Source: Azospirillum lipoferum 4B
Lineage (GTDB): Bacteria > Pseudomonadota > Alphaproteobacteria > Azospirillales > Azospirillaceae
DNA length: 64,000 nucleotides
NCBI RefSeq assembly: GCF_000283655.1
Contig: NC_016586.1
Location: 325,001 to 389,000 of the forward strand
Direction: 5' to 3'
A program made the translations under genes and the position numbers. Positions 43,368 through 51,829 of this stretch are shown here, piece after piece (position 1 is the stretch's first letter; each line of letters opens with the position of its first letter). The notes below the pieces were generated by a model, which was given only the letters and a program-made list of their open reading frames with translations, made no database searches and was not told where the DNA came from.

Positions 43368-44699
43368 ATGGTCACGCAGCAGGAAACCAAGGACGGCGGG
43401 GCGGGCACCGCGGCCGCGCGGTTCCTGCGCGCCGCCAAGCTGTGCCGCATCCGCGATGTCGAACAGCTTCTGGCCGTCAGCGCCCTGGTCCGCGACATGA
43501 GCGGGCTGATCCACGCGCTGCAGAAGGAACGCGGCGCCTCCTCCATCTATCTCGGCTCCAGCGGAAAGCGCTTCGCCGAGGATCGCGCCCGCTGGCAGGC
43601 CGACGCCAAGGCGCTGGAGGCGGTCCTGCGCGACCGGCTCGACCATGTCGACGAGCAGCTCGGCCGCCTCGGTTCGGGTGCGCAGTTCTACAACCGCGTC
43701 GCCATCGCCCTGCATGCGCTGGACGGGCTGCCGGCGCTGCGGGAGCAGGTGGCGTCGCTGGCACTGGTGCCCCAGGACGCCGTGAAGTCCTTCACCGACA
43801 TCGTCGGCCATCTGCTGGCCGTGGTGTTCGAGGCGGCGGACATCGCCGCCGATCCGGCGATCTCCCGCGCGCTGGTGGCGCTGTTCAACATCGTGCAGGG
43901 CAAGGAATTCGCCGGGCAGGAGCGGGCGACGGCCAGCGCCGGCTTCTCGCGCGGGCGGTTCGACGGGGCGGAGCATGGCCGGCTCGCCCGGTTGATCGAT
44001 GCGCAGAACCGCGCCTTCCGCATCGTCGCGGAGTTCGCCGATCCCGCCCACACCGCCGCTTTCCGCGCCGCCCTGTCGGACCCGGCGGTGGCGGAGGTGG
44101 AACGGATGCGGGCGGTGGCGCTCGGCGACGGCGCCCGCCATGGCGAACTGGCGGGCATCACGCCGGAATCCTGGTTCGAACAGGCCACGCGGCGGATGGA
44201 TCTGCTGAAGACGGTGGAAGACCGGCTGACCGAGGATCTGCGCCTGCTGTGCGAGACGAAGCTGGCGCAGGCGCGTGCCGATCTGGAGCAGGCCGACCTG
44301 CGCGGACATGATGCGGTGATGCCGGTGGCGATGGTGCTGGTCGACGCCGATCCAGCCCTGCCCGGACAGGACGGCACCGGACTCTACGCGCCGGACGGGC
44401 TGCGGCCGAAGCTGATGCGCTCGGTGCTCGATGTCGTGCAGGCGCAGTCGCAGCGTCTGCGCGACGTCAGCCTGGAGCTGGAGACCGCCAAGGCGGCGCT
44501 GAACGAGCGCAAGGTGATCGACCGCGCCAAGGGCCTGCTGATGTCCACCCGCAACCTGTCGGAGGAGGAGGCCTACAAGCTGATCCGCAAGACGGCGATG
44601 AACCAGAACAAGCGCATCATCGAGGTCGCCGAGGCGATCCTCAGCATGTCCGACATCCTGCGCGGCGTGACGGCCGGCGGAGGGGTGGCGGGCGGCTGA
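43368..44699 (+). CDS. nitrate-sensing NIT domain / ANTAR antiterminator protein (NasR-like)
   Basis: A 443-residue protein. Residues about 45-290 form an all-helical NIT (nitrate/nitrite-sensing) domain, with the family signature near IHALQKERGASSIYLGSSG. Residues about 375-435 form an ANTAR RNA-binding domain (LNERKVIDRAKGLLMSTRNL, then EEAYKLIRKTAMNQNKRI). In NasR, nitrate binding allows the ANTAR domain to stop transcription termination of nitrate assimilation genes. No nitrate or nitrite reductase or transporter lies in the window, so the targets must be elsewhere or different. The ATG at 43368 follows GGGGGAACAGGCGGG. Confidence 0.88.
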   Translation: MVTQQETKDGGAGTAAARFLRAAKLCRIRDVEQLLAVSALVRDMSGLIHALQKERGASSIYLGSSGKRFAEDRARWQADAKALEAVLRDRLDHVDEQLGRLGSGAQFYNRVAIALHALDGLPALREQVASLALVPQDAVKSFTDIVGHLLAVVFEAADIAADPAISRALVALFNIVQGKEFAGQERATASAGFSRGRFDGAEHGRLARLIDAQNRAFRIVAEFADPAHTAAFRAALSDPAVAEVERMRAVALGDGARHGELAGITPESWFEQATRRMDLLKTVEDRLTEDLRLLCETKLAQARADLEQADLRGHDAVMPVAMVLVDADPALPGQDGTGLYAPDGLRPKLMRSVLDVVQAQSQRLRDVSLELETAKAALNERKVIDRAKGLLMSTRNLSEEEAYKLIRKTAMNQNKRIIEVAEAILSMSDILRGVTAGGGVAGG

Positions 44700-44711
44700 G
44701 GCTGCCTCGCC

Positions 44712-45953
44712 TCACTGCATCGTGCGCACCGGCGAGAAGGGCAGGCCGGCCTGATCCAGTGCCCGGTCGATGACCTCCTCCGACTTCTGGTCGAACAGCT
44801 GCAGAAGCAGGTCGTCGACCATCCAGTCGTTGGTGGGGGTGCAGGCGGTGAACAGCTCGCTGATGACCTCCGACTGGAAATCCTCGCGCCGGCTCTCCTC
44901 GCCCTCATACTCCATCCGCTTGGCGACGCCGACCGCGACCTGGAAGGGATGGGTCAGGCCGGGGGCGACGGCCGCCTTCTTCATCAGCGCCGCCATGCCC
45001 AGCTCGCCATCGTCCCAGGCCAGCCGGCGGGCATTCTCCGCCGGGATGCCGGCGCGCAGCGCCATGCCGGAGACGAACAGCGACAGGTCGCCGGCGCACA
45101 GCGCCTGGAACAGCAACACCGGCGTCAGGCGGCGGTTGGTGTGCAGCCACTGGATCACCGCGTCGATGTCCTCCGCCCCGCGCAGCACCGGGCGCAGCAG
45201 CCGCATGGTCGCCGCCTCCCGCCCGCGCTCCACCAGCCGTTCGACCAGCTCGCGCGACAGTCCGTGCGCCTGCATCAGCGTGGTGCGCATGCTGTCCGAC
45301 ACGAAGGCAACGACACGCTCCACCATCGCCAGCGACAGGCCGGGGCGGGTCGCCGCCGCCTCGCTGACCATGCGGACGCGGCCGAAGCGGTCGAGCGCGC
45401 GGTGCATCGCGCTGTCCGGCAGCTCGGCCCCGTCGTTGCGCAACAGGGCGGTGACGGCGACGACGTTGCCGCGCTCCGCGATGGCTCCCGATACGCGGGC
45501 CGAGACCTTGGACCGGCTGGCCACCGCCACATGCTTGCCGGAATCCGGATCGGACAGCACGTCCAGCAGCAGGTCGTCGGTCAGTCCCGCCGCGTCGCGC
45601 AGGATCGGGAATGCCACCCGGCCGACATCGCGGACCAGCCGCTCGGCCAGTTCCCCGGTCAGCAGGGGGCTGTTGCGCAGTTGCCAGGCCACCGCCTCGC
45701 GCACCGCGACCTGGGCGTCCCCGGCGAAGCAGTGCACCACCTCGATCGCCAGCGACCGTTCCGCCGGGCTGAGCGCGCCGGCCTCCAGGTCGTGGAACAG
45801 CTTGTTCATCGTCTCGATCCGCGTCTCCGCGGTGGGCGAGGTCAGCAGCCGCTCCACGTCCCGTGACGACAGGGCGTTCGGGTTGGGCGCGTCTGGTTGG
45901 GGGGCGACATGTGGCATCGGGGCACCCGGCTGCGGCATCGGTCGAAAACCCAT
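44712..45953 (-). CDS. DUF2336 family protein (helical-repeat)
   Basis: A 413-residue soluble protein. After a Pro-rich start (about 1-30) it is built of helical repeats, with the DUF2336 core around LSSRDVERLLTSPTAETRIE and LVRDVGRVAFPILRDAA. DUF2336 proteins are common in alphaproteobacteria and of unknown function; HEAT-like repeats suggest protein binding. It overlaps the stop of the upstream marR-type gene by 4 bases, so the two are co-expressed. It converges on the NIT-ANTAR gene with 12 bases between stops. Confidence 0.8.
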   Translation of the reverse strand: MGFRPMPQPGAPMPHVAPQPDAPNPNALSSRDVERLLTSPTAETRIETMNKLFHDLEAGALSPAERSLAIEVVHCFAGDAQVAVREAVAWQLRNSPLLTGELAERLVRDVGRVAFPILRDAAGLTDDLLLDVLSDPDSGKHVAVASRSKVSARVSGAIAERGNVVAVTALLRNDGAELPDSAMHRALDRFGRVRMVSEAAATRPGLSLAMVERVVAFVSDSMRTTLMQAHGLSRELVERLVERGREAATMRLLRPVLRGAEDIDAVIQWLHTNRRLTPVLLFQALCAGDLSLFVSGMALRAGIPAENARRLAWDDGELGMAALMKKAAVAPGLTHPFQVAVGVAKRMEYEGEESRREDFQSEVISELFTACTPTNDWMVDDLLLQLFDQKSEEVIDRALDQAGLPFSPVRTMQ

Positions 45954-46522
45954 CAATCGAAATCGAGGCAGGAATAACGGACCATGTCGCCCCACAGCCG
46001 GTCGAGCCGGCGGAGCGTGCGGTAGCTGGCCTTCAGGTCGCGGGCCTCGGTCTCGTTGCGCACCAGCGCCTCGGCCTGAGCCTGCTCCATTCGCCGCAGT
46101 CCTTCCCACAGCTCCCGCCCCTTGTCGGTCAGCTGGAGCCGCGCGGTGCGGCGGTCGCGCTGGTTGGCGGCGCGGTTGATGTAGCCGGCATCGACCAGGA
46201 TCTTCAGGCTGTAGGACGCGTTGGAGCCCAGGTAATAGCCTCGCTCCATCAGGTCGCGGACCGACAGTTCGTCCTCGCCGATCAGCATCACCATCAGCGC
46301 CTGGACCGGGCCGATGTCCTCGATGCCCTGCTTGGACAGACCGACGCGCACGACGTCGAGATAACGCCGGTGCATCCGCTCGATCAGGCGCGCCATGCCG
46401 TGGAAGTCGGCGAGGTCGAGGTCCTCGCCGGGCTTCCGGGCGGTATCGCCGCCCGGCTTTCCGTCCGGTCCCGGTTCGGGCGCGTCGTCATCGTCCCAGT
46501 TCAGGTTGCTCATCGCGTCCAT
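45953..46522 (-). CDS. MarR family regulator (LdtR-like)
   Basis: A 189-residue winged-helix regulator. An acidic, Pro/Gly-rich N-terminal extension (about 1-35) precedes a MarR fold, with dimerisation helix, recognition helix region MERGYYLGSNASYSLKILVD and the wing INRAANQRDRRTARLQLTDKG-type motif. It resembles LdtR of Rhizobiales, which controls an L,D-transpeptidase gene and osmotic stress genes, but no such gene is near. Start 46522; an internal ATG nine bases on is equally possible. It is translationally coupled to the DUF2336 gene. Confidence 0.83.
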   Translation of the reverse strand: MDAMSNLNWDDDDAPEPGPDGKPGGDTARKPGEDLDLADFHGMARLIERMHRRYLDVVRVGLSKQGIEDIGPVQALMVMLIGEDELSVRDLMERGYYLGSNASYSLKILVDAGYINRAANQRDRRTARLQLTDKGRELWEGLRRMEQAQAEALVRNETEARDLKASYRTLRRLDRLWGDMVRYSCLDFD

Positions 46523-46564
46523 GATCCCGGCTCTGCCATTGCCGCCATCCTTCTCGCTTCTGCC

Positions 46565-47578
46565 TTACTCCGCCGCGGCGGCGAGGCCGCGGAAACCATG
46601 CGGGTGCGCGCTGCGCCAGGCCCAGGCGCCGGCGATGATGCTGTCCAGGTCGGGGAAGCGCGGCTGCCAGCCGAGATCGCGGCGGATCCGCTCCGACGAG
46701 GCGATCAGTACCGGCAGGTCGCCGGGGCGCCGCGGGCCGATCTTCACCGGCACACTCCGTCCGGTGATGCGCTCCACCGACGAGATCACCTCGCGCACGC
46801 TGTAGCCGGTGCCGTTGCCGAGGTTGTAGCGGACCGACCGTTCCTCCAGCGCGTCCAGCACCCGCAGATGGGCGTCGGCCAGATCGCAGACATGGATGTA
46901 GTCGCGGATGCAGGTGCCGTCGTGCGTGTCGTAATCGTCGCCGAAGATCTCGATGTGCGGACGCTTGCCGGTGGCGGCATCCATCACCAGCGGGATCAGG
47001 TGCGTCTCCGGGCTGTGGTCCTCGCCCAGCTTGCCGTTGGGATGCGCCCCGGCGGCATTGAAGTAGCGCAGGCAGGCGGAGCGCAGGCCATGGCAGCGGT
47101 CAGCCCAATGCAGGGCGCGCTCGATCATGAACTTCGATTCGCCATAGGGGCTGCCGGGATCGATCGCCTCGTCCTCGTCGATGGGGATCCGCTTGGGCGA
47201 GCCGAACAGGTTGGCGGTGGAGGAGAAGACCAGCTTCATCACCCCCGCCTTCACCGCGGCGCGGATCAGGTTCAGCGAGGTGACGGTGTTGCCATGCAGG
47301 TAGGCGTGCGGGTCGCGCATCGATTCGCCGACCACCGACAATGCTGCGAAATGGAACACTGCATCGAAGCGCCACTCCGCGAAGACGCGGGCCAACGCCG
47401 CCTCGTCGGCGAGGTCGGCCTGGACGAAGGCGGCCTCGGGCGGAACGGCGGCGACATGACCCTGACGCAGATTGTCGAACACCACGACGCGATGGCCATG
47501 GTCGAGAAGCTCCGCCACGCAATGGCTGCCGACATAGCCGGCGCCGCCTGTGACGAGGATGGTCTTCGGGGTCGTCAT
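46565..47578 (-). CDS. galE: UDP-glucose 4-epimerase
   Basis: A 337-residue short-chain dehydrogenase-type epimerase. The NAD motif is ILVTGGAGYVGSH, the active site is in FSSTANLFG with the YxxxK pair in SPYGESKFMIE, and GalE-type motifs such as LRYFNAAGAHPNGKLGE and RDYIHVCDLADAH are present. It interconverts UDP-glucose and UDP-galactose and would feed the glycosyltransferases downstream. The ATG at 47576-47578 has AAGGAAACC. It is divergent from the secretion ABC gene. Confidence 0.92.
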   Translation of the reverse strand: MTTPKTILVTGGAGYVGSHCVAELLDHGHRVVVFDNLRQGHVAAVPPEAAFVQADLADEAALARVFAEWRFDAVFHFAALSVVGESMRDPHAYLHGNTVTSLNLIRAAVKAGVMKLVFSSTANLFGSPKRIPIDEDEAIDPGSPYGESKFMIERALHWADRCHGLRSACLRYFNAAGAHPNGKLGEDHSPETHLIPLVMDAATGKRPHIEIFGDDYDTHDGTCIRDYIHVCDLADAHLRVLDALEERSVRYNLGNGTGYSVREVISSVERITGRSVPVKIGPRRPGDLPVLIASSERIRRDLGWQPRFPDLDSIIAGAWAWRSAHPHGFRGLAAAAE

Positions 47579-48111
47579 GGATCGGGTTTCCTTAAACCGG
47601 TTTTCGGGCCGCAACCGATTGCGGGCGGCCTGCATGGTGGAAGGAAAAGGGGGGCGGGGCAGAGGTCGGGTGGGGGAGGCCGGCGCCCTGCGCAATTCAT
47701 CGCGACGCAGCATGCACGAGAACCGAGCGCTCTGACCAGATGGCTGGAACATGCACCCAAAACGGCCTAAGACCTTAGGTGAAGCGCAGCAATTTCTAGG
47801 CAAATCAATGGTTTGGCGACGGTTCGCTATCCCTTTTGCGTAGACTTGAAAGGGGTAGGGGCCGAAACTTGTCACACGTCTCTAAAATGTCCCCGGTGTA
47901 AAGCTTGAGCGTGCCAGATCCGCCGACGCTTCCCCCCGCGTCCGGATCCGCCATCAATAGGCGACCGTTCCCTTCCGGGCCGGTCGCACCCGGCGCCCCC
48001 CCGGCCGGCTTCCTGTCCAGCGCATCATCCGCCGGCAGCTTTTTGCGTTTTCCCTCCCCCGAGTTCCAGCGCCGCCTTGATCGGCCAATCCTCCACCAGG
48101 AAGGATCGAAG
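47579..48111. other. 533-bp divergent promoter region, galE / type I secretion
   Basis: No gene is recognised. An AT-richer core at about 47755-47890 contains the palindrome CCTAAG-AC-CTTAGG (47766-47779), a candidate operator. The rightward gene could extend in frame up to 47905, but that part has no conserved sequence; the site AGGAAGGATCGAAG before 48112 decides the start. Confidence 0.5.
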
Positions 48112-49836
48112 ATGAGTTCCGTGGATCGGCCCCTGCTGACCCAAGCCTACCGGAAGATCGGGCATGGCCTGCTGCTGGCCGGCATCCTCAGCCTGTTCGT
48201 GAATGTCCTGATGCTGGTGGTTCCGCTCTTCACCATGCAGGTCTACGACCGCGTGATGAGCAGCCGCAGCCTGGAAACGCTGACGATGCTGGCGATCATC
48301 GCGGTGGGGGCGCTGGCGCTGTACGGCGTGCTGGACTTCATCCGCGCCCGCGCCTTCCTGGTGACGAGCGCCGTGATCGCCCACCGCTTCAACGTGCCGG
48401 CGCTGGAGGCGTCCATCGTCGATGCGCTGTCCGGCGGGCCGCGCAATGCGGCGCAGACCATGCGCGACCTGAACGACCTGCGCGCCTTCATGACCAGCAG
48501 CGCCGTCACCGCGCCCTTGGAACTGATCTGGGCGCCGATCTTCCTGCTGATCCTGTTCCTGCTTCACCCGGTCTACGGCTTCCTCGCCATCGGCGCTGCA
48601 TTGGTCCTGCTGGCGATGGGGGTGCTGACCGACGCGCTGACCCGGCGGCCGATGGCGGAAGCGAACGAGGCATCGGCCCGCGTCTTCGCCGACATCGCCG
48701 GCACCGTCCGCCATGCCGAAGCCATCGAGGCGATGGGCATGCTGCCGGCGCTGGCGCGGCGATGGCAGGCGGCGCAGAGCGGATCGGCCGGCATGATCGA
48801 CCGCGGCGCCACCATGTCGCGCGGGCTGGCTGCGGCGTCGCGCTCGCTGCGGCTGATGCTGCAGGTGGGCGTGATCGCCGCCGGCGCCACGCTGGTGATC
48901 GACAATCTGGCGACCCCCGGCAGCATGATGGCGGCCGGCCTGATCACCGGGCGGCTGCTGCATCCCTTCGAACAGCTGGTCGACGGCTGGCGCCAGTGGG
49001 TCAGGGCGCTGGAGGCGCATCGCCGCATCCGCGACCTGCTGAACAACGGCGCTTCCGCCCGCTCCACCATGCCGCTGCCGGCGCCGCAGGGGACGCTGGC
49101 GGTCGACCGCGTCAGCCATGTGCCGGCCGGCCTGAACCGCCCGGTGCTGCGCAACGTCTCCTTCTCCGCCGAGGCGGGGGAGGTGCTGGGCATCATCGGC
49201 CCGTCCGGCGCCGGCAAATCGACGCTGGCCCGCCTGCTCGTCGGCGTCTGGCAACCGACCGCAGGCGGCATCTATCTGGACGGCACCAGCACCTATCTGT
49301 GGGAGCGCGAGAGCTTCGGCAGATATGTCGGCTATGTGCCGCAGTCGGTGGCGCTGCTCGACGGCACCATCGGCGAGAACATCGCCCGCATGGCCAGCGC
49401 CGATCCGGCGGAGATCGTCCGCGCCGCCCGGCTGGCCGGGGTGCATGAGATGATCGGGCGCCTGCCCTTCGGCTATGACACGCCGGTGGGCGAGAGCGCC
49501 TTTTCCCTGTCCGGCGGCCAGCGGCAGCGCATCGCGCTGGCCCGCGCCCTGTTCGGCCGGCCGCGGCTGCTGGTGCTGGACGAGCCCAATTCCAACCTCG
49601 ACCATGAGGGCGAGCAGGCCCTGCTGAACGCCGTTCACAAGGTGAAGTCCGAGGGCACCACCGTGGTGATGATCGCCCACCGCCCCTCCATCGTCGCGGT
49701 CGCCGACAAGCTGGTGGTGATGAAGGAGGGCGTCGTCGAGCATTTCGGCGCCCGCGCCGACGTCCTGAAACTGGTGCAGCCGGGCGGGGTCCCCGCCGGT
49801 GTGACCCGCCTCGTCCGCAGCGGAGAGCAACGATGA
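48112..49836 (+). CDS. type I secretion ABC transporter (PrtD/RsaD family)
   Basis: A 574-residue ABC exporter with six membrane helices (about 20-330) fused to an ATPase. Motifs are Walker A GPSGAGKSTLAR, signature LSGGQRQRIALARAL and Walker B LLVLDEPNSNLD. It lacks the C39 peptidase-like domain of HlyB, as do PrtD and RsaD, which export RTX proteases and S-layer proteins with uncleaved C-terminal signals. It overlaps the adaptor gene by 4 bases, and an RTX gene follows, the obvious substrate. The outer membrane TolC-type partner is not in the window. Confidence 0.92.
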   Translation: MSSVDRPLLTQAYRKIGHGLLLAGILSLFVNVLMLVVPLFTMQVYDRVMSSRSLETLTMLAIIAVGALALYGVLDFIRARAFLVTSAVIAHRFNVPALEASIVDALSGGPRNAAQTMRDLNDLRAFMTSSAVTAPLELIWAPIFLLILFLLHPVYGFLAIGAALVLLAMGVLTDALTRRPMAEANEASARVFADIAGTVRHAEAIEAMGMLPALARRWQAAQSGSAGMIDRGATMSRGLAAASRSLRLMLQVGVIAAGATLVIDNLATPGSMMAAGLITGRLLHPFEQLVDGWRQWVRALEAHRRIRDLLNNGASARSTMPLPAPQGTLAVDRVSHVPAGLNRPVLRNVSFSAEAGEVLGIIGPSGAGKSTLARLLVGVWQPTAGGIYLDGTSTYLWERESFGRYVGYVPQSVALLDGTIGENIARMASADPAEIVRAARLAGVHEMIGRLPFGYDTPVGESAFSLSGGQRQRIALARALFGRPRLLVLDEPNSNLDHEGEQALLNAVHKVKSEGTTVVMIAHRPSIVAVADKLVVMKEGVVEHFGARADVLKLVQPGGVPAGVTRLVRSGEQR

Positions 49837-51188
49837 CCAGCGAAACGACAGCTTTGACGACCCCGACGGTCTGGACGGCGACCATCGACGTCGATCCGGC
49901 CGAACCGTCGCTGCGCAACACAGCGTTGGCCGGGGCATTGGCCGTGCTGGTCGGTTTCGGCGGCTTCCTGACCTGGGGCTTCACCGCCAGCCTGGACAGC
50001 GCGGCACTCGCCGCCGGCACCGTGATGGTGGAGAGCCACCGCAAGACCGTCTCCCACCTGGAAGGCGGCATCCTGCGCGACCTGCTGGTCAAGGACGGCG
50101 ACCTCGTGCAGGCGGGCCAGGTGCTATTGCGGATGGATTCGACGCAGAGCCAGGCGGTGGTGTCGCAGCTGCAGGGCCAATATTGGACGGCGCTGGCCCG
50201 GCTCGGCCGGCTGCGGGCGGAGCAGTCTGACGGCCCGAAGCCGCTGTTCAGCGAGGATCTGGTCAAGGCGGCGCGCGACAACCCGGTGGCGGCCGAGGCG
50301 ATGTCGGTCGAAGAGCGGCTGTTCCGCTCCCGGCTGGACAGCCACGAGGCGCAGATGGGCATCCAGCGCCGCCAGATCTCGCAGCTTCGGGACGAGATCG
50401 CGGCGCTGGAATCGCAGCGCGTCGCCACCGCCGACCGGCTGCGCTACACCCGGGACGAGTTGCAGGTGGTGCAGGGACTGCTGGCGAAGGGCTATGAGCG
50501 CAAGCCGCGCATGTTGGAGCTTCAGCGCAACGTCGCCGATTCCGAAGGGCGGCTGGGTGAACTGATGGCGAACAAATCCAAGGCCGAACAGGCCATTGCC
50601 GCCGCCGAACTGACCATGATCAACCTCGGCAACACCCGCCGGTCAGAGGTGGCGGTCGATCTGCAGACGGCCCAGGCCAGCGTTTCCGACCTGTCGGAAC
50701 GGCTGCGCAGTGCCGACGACATCCTGTTGCGCCAGGCGGTCACCGCGCCGCAGGCGGGGCGGGTGACGGGCCTGCGCTTCTTCACGCCCGGCGGCGTCAT
50801 TCCGGCCGGCGCCGGCATTCTCGACATCGTGCCGCAGGACGACGCCATGATCGTGGAGGCCCGCGTCTCCCCCCACGACGTGCAGAATGTGGAGGTCGGC
50901 AGCAAGGCGATGGTGAAGCTGACCGGCTATCGCCAGCGTTCGGTGCCGCCGGTGGCGGGGCAGGTGGTGTCCCTGTCGGCCGACCAGCTGGAAGACGAGC
51001 GCACCGGCGCCTTCTATTTCGCTGCCCGGATCAGGATGGATGCGGCGGAATTGAAGGCGCTGCCGGACGTTGAACTGCATCCCGGCATGCCGGCGGAGGT
51101 CATGATCCAGGGCCATGCCCGCCGCGCCATCGACTATTTCCTGACGCCGCTGACGGATGGGATGCAGCGGGCCTTCCGGGAGAAATAG
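49833..51188 (+). CDS. type I secretion periplasmic adaptor (HlyD/PrtE family)
   Basis: A 451-residue adaptor: cytosolic tail, single membrane helix (about 28-50), biotinyl-lipoyl-like halves around HRKTVSHLEGGILRDLLVKD and TAPQAGRVTGLRFF, a long alpha-helical hairpin (about 110-300) and the HlyD_D23-type beta barrel. It links the ABC protein to an outer membrane TolC-like channel. An ATGA overlap couples it to the ABC gene. A strong terminator follows about 90 bases after its stop. Confidence 0.92.
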   Translation: MTSETTALTTPTVWTATIDVDPAEPSLRNTALAGALAVLVGFGGFLTWGFTASLDSAALAAGTVMVESHRKTVSHLEGGILRDLLVKDGDLVQAGQVLLRMDSTQSQAVVSQLQGQYWTALARLGRLRAEQSDGPKPLFSEDLVKAARDNPVAAEAMSVEERLFRSRLDSHEAQMGIQRRQISQLRDEIAALESQRVATADRLRYTRDELQVVQGLLAKGYERKPRMLELQRNVADSEGRLGELMANKSKAEQAIAAAELTMINLGNTRRSEVAVDLQTAQASVSDLSERLRSADDILLRQAVTAPQAGRVTGLRFFTPGGVIPAGAGILDIVPQDDAMIVEARVSPHDVQNVEVGSKAMVKLTGYRQRSVPPVAGQVVSLSADQLEDERTGAFYFAARIRMDAAELKALPDVELHPGMPAEVMIQGHARRAIDYFLTPLTDGMQRAFREK

Positions 51189-51279
51189 ACGGCACGCCCG
51201 TCCCCCGGCCCTCCCCCGCTGGGCCGGCGCGGGCTGGGGCCGCCGGCAAGGGTGTCCATCCCCCGCAAGCGGTCCCGTG

Positions 51280-51311
51280 AAAGGGCCGGCGTCCCCCGCG
51301 CCGGCCCTTTT
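51280..51311 (+). terminator. rho-independent terminator after the secretion genes
   Basis: AAAGGGCCGGC and GCCGGCCCTTT pair perfectly over 11 bases with a 9-base loop and end in TTTT. It separates the transporter transcript from the RTX gene, allowing independent expression. Confidence 0.8.
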
Positions 51312-51829
51312 GCAATTCCGGCTCGGTTCCGTGATGGTTTTACTATGCCGGACTCCGCCGTTACTTGCATACTTGAGTATTGCGTGGAGGCCTCTTCCGA
51401 GTGAAAGGGCATCTCGCCCTTGCCGAATCGAACCGGCGGCTGGCCAGGGAATTCATCGGCGCACCGGCCCCGTGGCATTATGTGGGTGAACTGATTTTTA
51501 AAAACCATCTCTTAACCAAGAGAACTTTCCCTGGCAATCCCGCGAGTTAGCAGCAATCCAGAGTTTGGAAGTGGGTCTGACCAACAGTTTTGAAATGGGA
51601 ACTGCTTAGAAATTCGAAACAATTCAGACTAACTCTCTTTTTGAAAATATAGACAATGCGTTTTTCTGTGAGATTCTTCTGCTATGACTCAACTTTTTCT
51701 TCCCATGGCCCATCTTTTATCACACTATCCGCCCGATAGTTTTGGTTACACCGAAAGGCGTGCTCAGTCTTTCGAGCGAGGCCGGAAGCGGCCCAAAAAT
51801 CCCAATCACATCGCAAGGAGATACCTACG
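51312..51829. promoter_or_regulatory. long AT-rich leader/promoter region of the RTX gene
   Basis: About 520 bases, much AT-richer than the surroundings from 51490 on, with a short inverted repeat CTCTT/AAGAG at 51511-51524 and several TTGAAA-like hexamers (51590, 51640). No gene is evident; a weak frame at 51684-51866 overlaps the RTX start and is not supported. Such AT-rich leaders often precede highly expressed surface proteins, which is inference here. Confidence 0.5.

Noticed and set aside
47905-48111. N-terminal extension of the secretion ABC protein from 47905
   Set aside because: The extra 69 residues are Pro/Ser-rich without family similarity, while ATG 48112 has a clear AGGAAGG site and begins the conserved sequence.
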